30,468 bases of DNA from positions 1 to 30,468 of the IMG/VR virus record IMGVR_UViG_3300048079_000078. One strand, written 5' to 3'. The first letter of the stretch is position 1, and every line of letters begins with the position of its first letter. Below, one piece after another: positions 7,049 through 13,749 of the stretch. The position numbers and the translations under genes are program-made. Source of the stretch: a virus. The notes below the pieces were generated by a model. That model was not told where the DNA came from, ran no database searches, and saw only the letters and a program-made list of their open reading frames with translations.

Positions 7049-7123
7049 CGAGTGAGAGATTCCGCTTCCCTTTTCCGGGGCCTATCGGCTACGATCCCGG
7101 GCCCGACGTAGAGGAGAGCCCAC
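7049..7123. promoter_or_regulatory. divergent intergenic region, likely bidirectional promoter
   Basis: This 75-base gap is the only divergent junction in the window, so it must feed the replication/modification operon leftward and the recombination operon rightward. A weak sigma70-like pair for the rightward operon may be TTCCCT (7066-7071) and TACGAT (7090-7095) with an 18-base spacer. A GAGGAGAG ribosome binding site precedes GTG 7124. I see no convincing operator. Confidence 0.4.
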
Positions 7124-8290
7124 GTGCCCGATCCCGTGCAGGTGCCCGAGGTAGTGCGCGAGCCCGAGCGCGCGATGGTGTCGACAGGCTCACCTGGCGA
7201 CGCCATCCAGAGCTTCCAGCAGCTCGAGCTGGGGATGGAGCGCGCACGGAACATCGCCAACCGGCTGAGCCATCTCGTCAAAGAGAAGCACCTAGCCGTG
7301 CAGATCGGGCAGGGTGAGCACCTGAAGGTGGAAGCGTGGTGCGCGCTCGGCGCGATGGTCGGCGTCTCGCCGATGACGGAGTGGACGCGCCAGGTCGCCG
7401 GCGCCGACGTCCCAGCCTACGAAGCGCGCGTCACGGCCGTGCGGATCGCCACGGGGCAAGTGATCTGCGCCGCCGAGGCCGACTGCTGGTCCGACGAGTA
7501 CAAGAGCCTGCGCGACGGGGGCTTCCGGCACAACTGGGTCCCTGGCTGCCCGGTGCACGAGACGCACCCCAAGACGCCCTGCGAGTACGCGCCGACGCGC
7601 CACGCGCTCCGGTCGATGGCTCAGACGCGTGCGGTGTCGAAGGCGCTAGGGCAGGCGCTCCGGTGGATCGTGGTCCTGGCGGGGTACTCGGGCACGCCGG
7701 CCGAAGAGATGACGTTCAAGGACGATGGCGCCGAGAAGCCGAAGCCGGCGAGCTTCGAGCGCGGCGCCGCGCAGGCGCGCGCGAAGCAGGAAGCCGCGGC
7801 GCAGGCTGGCAAGCCGGCGCAGGCGCCGGCGACCCGGGATGAGTGGGACAACAGCACGGCGGGCCCGCCTCCGGCTCCCGGCCCGGCCCGGAGCGCCGAC
7901 GCGATCTCCGAAGGGAAGCAGCGGCGCGCGTGGGCGCTCGCGAACAAGCGAGCCGGCGAGCTAGGTGGCGACTGGACGGCTGACGCGCTCCTGCTCCGGC
8001 TCTGCCGCGCGCTCTCCGTCTCGGAGGTCGGCGAGATCCACTGGCGCAACTTCGGGAACCAGAAGCAGCCCGAGCGCTATCCGGACTGGATCGAGCTGTT
8101 CCTCGAGACGTGGGAGCCCCCGGAAGAGCCGGCCGCCCCGCAGGAGCAGGAGCCCGGCCCCCAAGACGAGGCCTTCGTGGACGGCGCCGTGCCCCAGGGC
8201 GCACGCCGGAGCACGGCGCGCGCGCCCGACGATCGCGACGAGCCGCCCCCGCTCGAGGACGCCGACCAGCGCGGGGGCTACGGAGAATGA
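7124..8290 (+). CDS. putative ssDNA-annealing/recombination protein
   Basis: Encodes 388 residues from GTG 7124, preceded by GAGGAGAG. Residues of about 30-200 match a phage pattern often found beside Gp157-like genes: a helical start, the segment LKVEAWCALGAMVGVSPMTEW, a beta region (YEARVTAVRIATGQVICAAE), and the helix HALRSMAQTRAVSKALG followed by LAGYSGTPAEEM. The C-terminal half is Ala/Pro-rich with a second helical segment around 260-315. I infer a role in homologous recombination or single-strand annealing from this resemblance and from the Gp157 neighbour; there is no direct motif proof. An inserted CPVHETHPKTPC stretch may bind metal. The stop overlaps the next ATG (ATGA). Confidence 0.5.
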   Translation: MPDPVQVPEVVREPERAMVSTGSPGDAIQSFQQLELGMERARNIANRLSHLVKEKHLAVQIGQGEHLKVEAWCALGAMVGVSPMTEWTRQVAGADVPAYEARVTAVRIATGQVICAAEADCWSDEYKSLRDGGFRHNWVPGCPVHETHPKTPCEYAPTRHALRSMAQTRAVSKALGQALRWIVVLAGYSGTPAEEMTFKDDGAEKPKPASFERGAAQARAKQEAAAQAGKPAQAPATRDEWDNSTAGPPPAPGPARSADAISEGKQRRAWALANKRAGELGGDWTADALLLRLCRALSVSEVGEIHWRNFGNQKQPERYPDWIELFLETWEPPEEPAAPQEQEPGPQDEAFVDGAVPQGARRSTARAPDDRDEPPPLEDADQRGGYGE

Positions 8291-8796
8291 GCCGGCCGAA
8301 CGTCAACGCGCTCTTCGACGTCGCCGACGCCATCGAACGCATCTTGGCGCAGGAGTGCGACCCGGAAACCGGCGAGATCACGGAACGCACGCTGGAGCAG
8401 CTAGACGCGCTCGAGGGGCACCGTGACCGGATCGCGCTCGACGTCGCGGCCTACCTGAAGGGGGAGCGCTGCGAGGCCGAGAAGATCCAGCGAGTGGCCG
8501 ACGAGCTCAGCGCCCGCGCCAAGGGGCACCGCGACCGGGCAGAGCGCCTGCTCGAGTACATCGGCCGGATCGTCCCCGCCGGAGACAAGCTCAAGGACGA
8601 ACGCGTCACGATCTCGTGGAGCCCGTCGAGCTTCACAGCGGTCGACGACGCCAAGCTGGTCCCTGCCGACTACTGGCGTCAGCCACCGCCTCCGCCACCC
8701 CAACTGGACAAGGTGATCCTGCTCGCCGTGCTCCGTGCCGGGCAGGTGATCCCCGGCGTTCATCTCCAGAAGAGCCACTCGCTCCGGGTGAAGTGA
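8287..8796 (+). CDS. Gp157 family protein (siphovirus Gp157)
   Basis: Encodes 169 residues from ATG 8287, which overlaps the preceding TGA. It has the layout of the Gp157 family: a long N-terminal helical coiled-coil region (about 1-100, with ETGEITERTLEQLDALEGH), then the beta segment ERVTISWSPSSFTAVDDAKLVPADYW, a proline run, PQLDKVILLAVLRAGQVIPG, and a terminal SLRVK. Gp157-type genes usually sit in phage recombination/replication modules beside annealing proteins or exonucleases; their biochemical role is not well defined. Length is normal for the family. Confidence 0.88.
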   Translation: MSRPNVNALFDVADAIERILAQECDPETGEITERTLEQLDALEGHRDRIALDVAAYLKGERCEAEKIQRVADELSARAKGHRDRAERLLEYIGRIVPAGDKLKDERVTISWSPSSFTAVDDAKLVPADYWRQPPPPPPQLDKVILLAVLRAGQVIPGVHLQKSHSLRVK

Positions 8797-8797
8797 G

Positions 8798-9355
8798 ATG
8801 ATCAAGGTGACGCTCGAGTCCGACGGCGCCGGCACACCGCCGACGTTCCGAGCCTTGCGTCTCGCTCTCGAGCGCATGGCCTGGATGATGCTGCTCCAGC
8901 ACCACGCCGGCAACCTCTCCCGGCTCGCGAAGCACAGCGGGCTCGACCGGAGCCACGTCACGAAGCGCGTCCGAGAGCGAGGGCTCTGGGGCTATCGCGA
9001 GCAGGCGCGAGCGAGCAAGCACAGCCGCCTGAGCGGGCTCGGCTACGTCTCGGGCACGGGCTATCTGGAGCGTCAGGTCTGGAGAGCGCTGTTCGGCCCT
9101 ACAGGCGAAGCCATCGGCGAGATTCTTCAGCACCAGTCTCTCGAGACGGCCGAGCCGTACCAGCCTTCACCGCCGGCCGCCGAGCCGCGGGAAGACGGGG
9201 GCAATAGGGCCCCCACCGAAGGATCTCAGGAGATGACGAGATCCGACCGCAGCACACCCAAGAGCGTCGGGGGGATGGTCCACCCGACGCTCGCTGCCCC
9301 TATTCGCGCCTTCGCGGAGAGCCTGCTCCGGCTGGTCGACGTCGAGCCGTCGTGA
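8798..9355 (+). CDS. Fis-like helix-turn-helix protein
   Basis: Encodes 185 residues from ATG 8798, two bases after the previous stop. Residues of about 25-70 resemble the Fis-type HTH found at the C-terminus of NtrC-family activators: a helix LERMAWMMLLQHHAGNLSRL, then AKHSGLDRSHVTKRVRERGLWGY. The rest is polar with a short hydrophobic C-terminal helix. It probably binds DNA, either as a regulator of this module or as a DNA-bending accessory factor. No ATPase domain is attached. The stop overlaps the next GTG start. Confidence 0.55.
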   Translation: MIKVTLESDGAGTPPTFRALRLALERMAWMMLLQHHAGNLSRLAKHSGLDRSHVTKRVRERGLWGYREQARASKHSRLSGLGYVSGTGYLERQVWRALFGPTGEAIGEILQHQSLETAEPYQPSPPAAEPREDGGNRAPTEGSQEMTRSDRSTPKSVGGMVHPTLAAPIRAFAESLLRLVDVEPS

Positions 9356-9630
9356 CGGCCGAAGAGCGCGCCGAGATCGGCTCCTGGGTCGAGAGCAGGC
9401 TGAAGGCGATGGGGCGCGAGTACCCTCACGACTCCGCCCGAGCCCACGCCGCGCGCCGTATCCAGCACGCCGTCGACCTGAACGCTCCGGGCACGCTCGA
9501 GTGTGAGGACGATCTGCGCGCCCTGGCGTCTGCACTCGGGCCCCACATCGCGAGCCGTGGTGTCTCGCCCGAAGTCGCGGTGCTCTACACCAGGACGCTC
9601 GAAGCGCTCGGGCGCAGTCTCTTCGACTAG
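9352..9630 (+). CDS. small hypothetical protein, 92 aa
   Basis: GTG at 9352 overlaps the previous TGA. The protein is predicted mostly helical and charged (RAEIGSWVESRLKAMGREY, then ARRIQHAVDL). No family is recognised. It sits in the plus-strand recombination operon, with a TAGGAG sequence at its stop that probably serves as the ribosome binding site of the next gene. Confidence 0.5.
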   Translation: MTAEERAEIGSWVESRLKAMGREYPHDSARAHAARRIQHAVDLNAPGTLECEDDLRALASALGPHIASRGVSPEVAVLYTRTLEALGRSLFD

Positions 9631-9641
9631 GAGCCGTTCCA

Positions 9642-9872
9642 GTGAGCGACGTCGAGAGCCCCCGACGCGATCCCACGCAGGCGACAACGGTGCGCCTGGA
9701 TCGACAGCTCCACCGACTGACGCTCGGCTACGCCGTCGCGCGTCGCATCCCCTTCCGACGTGTCGTCGAGATCGCGCTCCAGGACTACCTCGCCAAGCGC
9801 TTCCACGAGGACGGCGAGCTGGCCGAGTGCGTTCGCCGTTTAGCGGCGGTGCGCGCGAAGGCGAAGCCCTAG
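9642..9872 (+). CDS. small ribbon-helix-helix-like protein
   Basis: Encodes 76 residues from GTG 9642, preceded by TAGGAG at the end of the previous gene. ATTVRLDRQLHRLTLGYAV could form the ribbon and first helix, and FRRVVEIALQDYLAKRF the second helix of a CopG/Arc-type DNA-binding fold. A role as a small repressor is inferred. Its TAG overlaps the stop of the convergent virion/lysis operon. Confidence 0.5.
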   Translation: MSDVESPRRDPTQATTVRLDRQLHRLTLGYAVARRIPFRRVVEIALQDYLAKRFHEDGELAECVRRLAAVRAKAKP

Positions 9873-10114
9873 CGCCGGCGCTCTTCGATCCGGCGCAGAT
9901 AGCCGTTGTTCTCGGCGACCTGCTCCCGTAGCCCGTCCAGGCTGTTGCGCAGCGACTCGATGCTCTGGAGCGTGCCGACCGTCACCTGCTCGAGCGACGT
10001 GGTGCGGGCGCCGTTCGCGCGGACTTCGCCGTAGAGCACGACGCCGCCGACGATCCCGGCGATGGAGACGCCGACCACGACTCGGGTGAGCGCGCCGTTC
10101 GTGAGCGGTTTCAC
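9869..10114 (-). CDS. small membrane protein with coiled coil
   Basis: GTG at 10114 overlaps the upstream stop as GTGA; product 81 residues. One hydrophobic span (about 11-28, VVVGVSIAGIVGGVVLYG) is followed by a heptad-like helix (TSLEQVTVGTLQSIESLRN...VAENNGYLRRIEERRR). A single N-terminal membrane anchor plus coiled coil would fit an accessory lysis or superinfection protein, but no family is recognised. It is the last gene of the long minus-strand operon and its stop overlaps the convergent gene. Confidence 0.5.
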   Translation of the reverse strand: MKPLTNGALTRVVVGVSIAGIVGGVVLYGEVRANGARTTSLEQVTVGTLQSIESLRNSLDGLREQVAENNGYLRRIEERRR

Positions 10115-10611
10115 GGGGTCACCTCCGGCTCCGGCGGGACGTAGCCTGGCACGAGCGACTGGACCTGCTGGGGCAAGCCTTCCCACCAGTCGTACCGCTG
10201 GAGTCGCTTGAGCTTCGGGAGCTTCGGCGTCGGCACGGGCTCGGGCTCGGCCGCGACGTGGAGCACGACGTCGTGGCCCGGGGGCGTCAGCACCTCGGGC
10301 ATCGGCGCCGGCTCGACGGGCTCGGGCCCCATCCCCCCGCCGTGGAGCACGCGCCAGCAGCGCTCGTCGCGCTCCTGCGCCCGGACCAGCTCGGCGGTGT
10401 AGACGGCCGAGAGCCCCTGGAGGAGCTGGACGCTCGCGGCGCTCTCGCGCGCGATCGACGCGCGCTCCCCCTCTGCTCCCCGCCACTGGTAGACGCTGCC
10501 CCCGGTCCCGAGCGCGCCGGCCACGGCGGCTACGGCCGTCAGCAGGCGCACGAGCCGAGCACTCCCCGCGCCGTTCGCCGGGGCCCCGGTAGGAGACGAG
10601 CCGTTAGGCAT
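10111..10611 (-). CDS. membrane-anchored Pro-rich protein, possible spanin-like
   Basis: Encodes 166 residues from ATG 10611, with GGAGG about ten bases upstream. One membrane span at about 20-37 (LVRLLTAVAAVAGALGTGG) precedes a helical segment of about 40-85, then a proline-rich C-terminal half. N-terminal anchor, periplasmic helix and proline-rich stretch beside a holin-like gene suggest an inner-membrane spanin or another lysis accessory. There is no decisive motif, so the call is tentative. Confidence 0.4.
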   Translation of the reverse strand: MPNGSSPTGAPANGAGSARLVRLLTAVAAVAGALGTGGSVYQWRGAEGERASIARESAASVQLLQGLSAVYTAELVRAQERDERCWRVLHGGGMGPEPVEPAPMPEVLTPPGHDVVLHVAAEPEPVPTPKLPKLKRLQRYDWWEGLPQQVQSLVPGYVPPEPEVTP

Positions 10612-10683
10612 CTTCCTGGCCTCCTAGGGCATCCTGCGCAGCCCGCCTCCGGGGCGCCCCCGGGGCGTGCCACGTGGAACACT
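10612..10683. other. 72-base intergenic gap with GC-rich inverted repeats
   Basis: Between two minus-strand genes there are overlapping GC-rich palindromic runs (GGGGCGCCCCC and CGGGGCG). No T-tract follows on the minus strand, so a classic terminator is not supported. It also carries the ribosome binding site of the gene downstream. Confidence 0.3.
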
Positions 10684-11157
10684 TTAGGCCATCAAGGCGA
10701 CGAGCACGGCCGAGAGCGCGCCCCGAGCGACCTTGCCCCCGACCTGCTTGAGATCGGCGACGAGCGCGGCCCTGCCTTCGACGATCTGCGCCCGAAGCTC
10801 GGCGGCGATCTGCGCGCCCTGGAGCGAGAAGCGCACGAGGTCGCCGTCGGAGAGCGCGGATAGGTCGAGGTGGTCGAGCGAGCCGTCCTCGAGCGCGAGC
10901 CCCCGGACGATCGAGAAGGCGAAGTCCGCGCCCCCGGTCGCGATCGTCGGGGCATGCCTGACGATCAGGTCGGTGAGCTCGTCGCGCAGCTCGACGTGCG
11001 CTTCGAACGGGTCGACGTCGCTGGCTCGGGGGTCGGCCTCGAGCCCCAGCTCTTCGGTCGCCTCCCGCAGCGCGAGCTGCCGGAAGCCTTCGAGCATCCC
11101 GTCGAGTAGGAACCGCGCGCGCTCGGCGAGCCCTTCGGGCTTGATCAGGAGTCGCAT
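10684..11157 (-). CDS. hypothetical protein, 157 aa
   Basis: The start chosen is ATG 11157, two bases after the stop of the upstream gene; an upstream in-frame extension overlaps that gene and reads as shadow. The sequence is mostly helical and acidic (GLAERARFLLDGMLEGFRQLALREATEEL), ending in a short hydrophobic segment (ARGALSAVLVALMA) that could touch the membrane. Its place between a holin-like gene and small membrane genes suggests lysis or late function, but no family is recognised. Confidence 0.5.
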   Translation of the reverse strand: MRLLIKPEGLAERARFLLDGMLEGFRQLALREATEELGLEADPRASDVDPFEAHVELRDELTDLIVRHAPTIATGGADFAFSIVRGLALEDGSLDHLDLSALSDGDLVRFSLQGAQIAAELRAQIVEGRAALVADLKQVGGKVARGALSAVLVALMA

Positions 11158-11159
11158 GG

Positions 11160-11717
11160 CTACTCGCCCCCCAGCACGGCCGAGCCGTCGCGCCACATCG
11201 CCGACCACGCCCCGAGCATCCGGACGCGCGCGCCGGCGTCGAGACGCCCGGTGGCTTCTCGGGCCCACGCTTCATCGCAGACGCGCGACTGGAACGCGTG
11301 CGCGCGCGCGAGCCGGGGCACGGCGGCGCCGGCGCCGAAGGGGACCCGGTAGGCGACGGCGGTGCCGGCCGTGTCCGTGAGCGCCACGGCCGAGCGCCGG
11401 TGCGCATCGCAGACGTCGACGGTCAGCCGGGTCGCGCTCTGCCCGTAGGCGGCGGCGTCCCGGTAGCCGGCTCCGTCGTAGTGGACGCAGCCGAGCCCGA
11501 GGAGCGCGACGAGCAGGAGCACGGGCGCCACGGTCGGCGAGCCCTTGTCCTTCCAGAGCACGGCGACGGCGCCGGCGAGCGAGATGCCGACGGCCGCGAG
11601 CGCTTCGACCTGCTCCGGCTCGAGGTAGATCCCGAAGCCGGTCAGGAACGTGATGAGCCCGAGCCACGAGGAACGCTCCCGGGCGCGCGCGAGCAGGAAG
11701 CGGAGCAGGATCGGCAT
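11160..11717 (-). CDS. holin-like protein continuous with lipoprotein-like domain
   Basis: Encodes 185 residues from ATG 11717 behind GGGAGGA. Two membrane spans, about 17-32 (SWLGLITFLTGFGIYL) and 40-55 (LAAVGISLAGAVAVLW), separated by a short acidic turn and followed by KDKG, look like a small phage holin. A third hydrophobic stretch (63-76) ends at Cys77 (LLGLGC), an imperfect lipobox, followed by about 108 soluble residues with two more Cys. An internal GTG at 11561 (residue 53) would give a product with a signal-peptide-like N-terminus. The gene may encode a holin and a lipoprotein (o-spanin-like) in one frame. Holin call moderate, lipoprotein call tentative. Confidence 0.5.
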   Translation of the reverse strand: MPILLRFLLARARERSSWLGLITFLTGFGIYLEPEQVEALAAVGISLAGAVAVLWKDKGSPTVAPVLLLVALLGLGCVHYDGAGYRDAAAYGQSATRLTVDVCDAHRRSAVALTDTAGTAVAYRVPFGAGAAVPRLARAHAFQSRVCDEAWAREATGRLDAGARVRMLGAWSAMWRDGSAVLGGE

Positions 11718-11765
11718 GGTGGAATCCTCCCGGCCGGCAGTCTACCTCGCCCCGGGCTCCTGGGG

Positions 11766-12065
11766 CTAGAGGGTCCGGACGGGCAGCAGGAACTGGCGTT
11801 GCCAGATCCGTGGGCCGGGCACGCCGAGGTTCGACGTCGCGGTCAGCTCCAGGGTGTAGTCGATTCCGTCCGTGCCGCCGGTGATCCACACCCGGGCGAT
11901 CTTGCCGCCGGCCAGGATCTCCTGGGTCACGAGCGTCGGCCCGGCAGGCGAGACGGTCCAGACGCCCGAGACGAGCTGCTCGGTAGCATCGAGCACGGCC
12001 GTGAAGTCGACGGAGTAGTCGAGCCGGTCGCTCGGGTCCTTCCAGGGGAACGTGTGGACGGCCAT
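11766..12065 (-). CDS. fiber-tail adaptor-like structural protein
   Basis: Encodes 99 residues from ATG 12065. The pattern PSDRLDYSVDFTAVLD, then SGVWTVSPAG, then a beta strand and ARVWITGGTDGIDYTLELTATSNLG with a final basic strand matches the small all-beta phage fiber-tail adaptor group, which joins tail fibres to the tail end. It lies just downstream of fibre genes, as expected. The stop is TAG at 11766-11768, and a 48-base gap separates it from the holin-like gene. Confidence 0.65.
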   Translation of the reverse strand: MAVHTFPWKDPSDRLDYSVDFTAVLDATEQLVSGVWTVSPAGPTLVTQEILAGGKIARVWITGGTDGIDYTLELTATSNLGVPGPRIWQRQFLLPVRTL

Positions 12066-12299
12066 CTAGCACCTCTCGCCTTCCGGGATCGCATAGCGCC
12101 GGGAGTCCACTACACGGTACACCCGGGGGCCGGTGATGGGAACGCTCCGGAGACCCGAGACGGCGAAGCTCCGGGAGAGCCCGGCCAGGGCCCGGAGCCG
12201 AGCCTGGGGCCCGAGCGCGTAGGCTCGGAGCCCGGCCCCGATCGCGACGCTTCGCGTCTGCACCAGCGCGTGCTCGCGCTCAACACACCTCGGCGACAC
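12066..12299 (-). CDS. small hypothetical tail-region protein
   Basis: A 77-residue frame from GTG 12299, ending directly before the adaptor start. It is basic, with short hydrophobic patches (SRSFAVSGLRSVPITGPRVYRVV). No family is recognised. Support comes from tight packing: it overlaps the preceding small gene by 20 bases and abuts the next. Its N-terminus could also begin at an internal start. Confidence 0.4.
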   Translation of the reverse strand: MSPRCVEREHALVQTRSVAIGAGLRAYALGPQARLRALAGLSRSFAVSGLRSVPITGPRVYRVVDSRRYAIPEGERC

Positions 12300-12471
12300 G
12301 ATTCTGTCTCAGCTCCATCCGGCGAGCGGGGCTCGCTAGCGTTACGCTTCTCGACTGCTCCAAGCAGTAGGTGCGCTCTTTCTCGAGCGGCAGCTCAGTG
12401 CCGGCCGTGACGACGATCCCGAAGATGACGAGATCGGCTCCAGCCCCGACGGCGCGCCCTAGACCGACCAT
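12280..12471 (-). CDS. very small protein with hydrophobic segment
   Basis: A 63-residue frame from ATG 12471, three bases after the stop of the fibre gene. The N-terminus has a weakly hydrophobic stretch (ADLVIFGIVVTAG) and the rest is polar. No family is recognised. It fills a gap that would otherwise be non-coding and overlaps the following small gene. Confidence 0.35.
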   Translation of the reverse strand: MVGLGRAVGAGADLVIFGIVVTAGTELPLEKERTYCLEQSRSVTLASPARRMELRQNRVAEVC

Positions 12472-12474
12472 AAA

Positions 12475-13749
12475 CTACACCACGTCACGCTTCGAGATCA
12501 GCGGGCCCTGCGGTCGATTGCCCGTGTTGATGTTCGCGCCGAACTGATCGAAGAGATCCGCGCGCTGAAGCTCGGTCACTTCGTCGTCGTTATACACCAC
12601 TTCCTGCGCCGGGTTCGGGACCCAATCGACCATCCGGTTGTTCGTGAGATGCTTGCGGGTCGCGATCGTGTCGGAGCCCCGGACCACGCGCTCGGAAGCG
12701 AGAGGGAACCCTACGGTATTGACGATCTCCCCGATGCCAGCGAGTACGATGATCGGGCTTCCGCTGCCGGTCGAGAAGTGGACCTGCGCCCCCTTGAGTA
12801 CCGCCGCGAGTAGGTCCCCACCGGCGATGTTCACGAACTGCCAGAAGCCGACCAGCCCCTCCGCGAGCATCGTGGCAGCGCCCGCGCCCATGTCGATCCG
12901 GGTGCCGCCGCCGAAGCCCACCAGGCCTACATCGCCCGCACGAGCCGGGCCGACGAGATTGAACGCTGAACCGATGGAGAGGGCGATCGAAAACCCACTA
13001 GCGCCATCGGCCTCAAAGGTGCAGTTGTCGAAGGTCCCGTCGAGCCCGGTGGTGTTCCCGGTGGAGAGCCCGATCTGGCACTCCGTCCCGATGACGCGCC
13101 CCGAGAAGTTGCCCCAGGCGGTGATGCGCCCGAGCCGGACCCCCGCCGTGCTGATCGCGCCGGCTCCGGTCGAGAATCGGATGATATCGTTCTGCGGGTC
13201 GACGCCCTCGAAGGTGAAGTCGGTGAACACGCCGCCGTTGACGGTCGCGTCGAGCAGGAGCGTCGAGCCGTTCGACCGGATCAGGAAGGCTTTGGGGAGG
13301 TTGAACGCCGCCCGGATCGTAAAGGCGTTTGCCAGGTTATTCACGGGCAGCTCGGGCGTCCCGCGCGGGTACGCCGTCCCGGGCACGCCGAGCACCGTAT
13401 CCACGTGGACGCGTCCGCCGAAGCGCTGGAGCGCCGACTCGTCGGGGTAGCCGCCGACCACGACTTTCGACTCCTGGATACGGCCGGTCACCGTGTCCCG
13501 GAGAATGACGATGAGCTCGGCGAACACCGTGAGCGGCGTGGTGAGATTCGCGGTGGACCACTCGTAGGTGGCGAACCCGCCGAAGGCGGTGCCGGGGATC
13601 TCCGTAGCGTTCGCCGACGCGATGGATAGCGAGGCCCCGGTCGTCAGGTTGCGCACGAGCACGGCCTGGATCTGCCCGGCCGGGAGCGCCGACAGGAACT
13701 TCCCGACCGCGTGCATCGTCTCGCCGAATTGCGGGGTGGCGTATCTCAT
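12475..13749 (-). CDS. tail fibre / receptor-binding-region structural protein
   Basis: Encodes 424 residues from ATG 13749, overlapping the upstream stop as ATGA. The N-terminal 110 residues form a beta-rich domain that ends in ESKVVVGGYPDES. The centre has the glycine/asparagine-rich repetitive strands of a beta-helix-like fold (about 120-350). The C-terminus contains EVVYNDDEVTELQRADLFD, a pattern often seen at the end of phage tail-fibre or appendage proteins. A host-surface contact role is inferred from position after the baseplate genes. No catalytic site is visible. Confidence 0.6.
   Translation of the reverse strand: MRYATPQFGETMHAVGKFLSALPAGQIQAVLVRNLTTGASLSIASANATEIPGTAFGGFATYEWSTANLTTPLTVFAELIVILRDTVTGRIQESKVVVGGYPDESALQRFGGRVHVDTVLGVPGTAYPRGTPELPVNNLANAFTIRAAFNLPKAFLIRSNGSTLLLDATVNGGVFTDFTFEGVDPQNDIIRFSTGAGAISTAGVRLGRITAWGNFSGRVIGTECQIGLSTGNTTGLDGTFDNCTFEADGASGFSIALSIGSAFNLVGPARAGDVGLVGFGGGTRIDMGAGAATMLAEGLVGFWQFVNIAGGDLLAAVLKGAQVHFSTGSGSPIIVLAGIGEIVNTVGFPLASERVVRGSDTIATRKHLTNNRMVDWVPNPAQEVVYNDDEVTELQRADLFDQFGANINTGNRPQGPLISKRDVV

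Noticed and set aside
10612-10683. Rho-independent terminator
   Set aside because: GC-rich palindromes are present but no T-tract follows on the minus strand.
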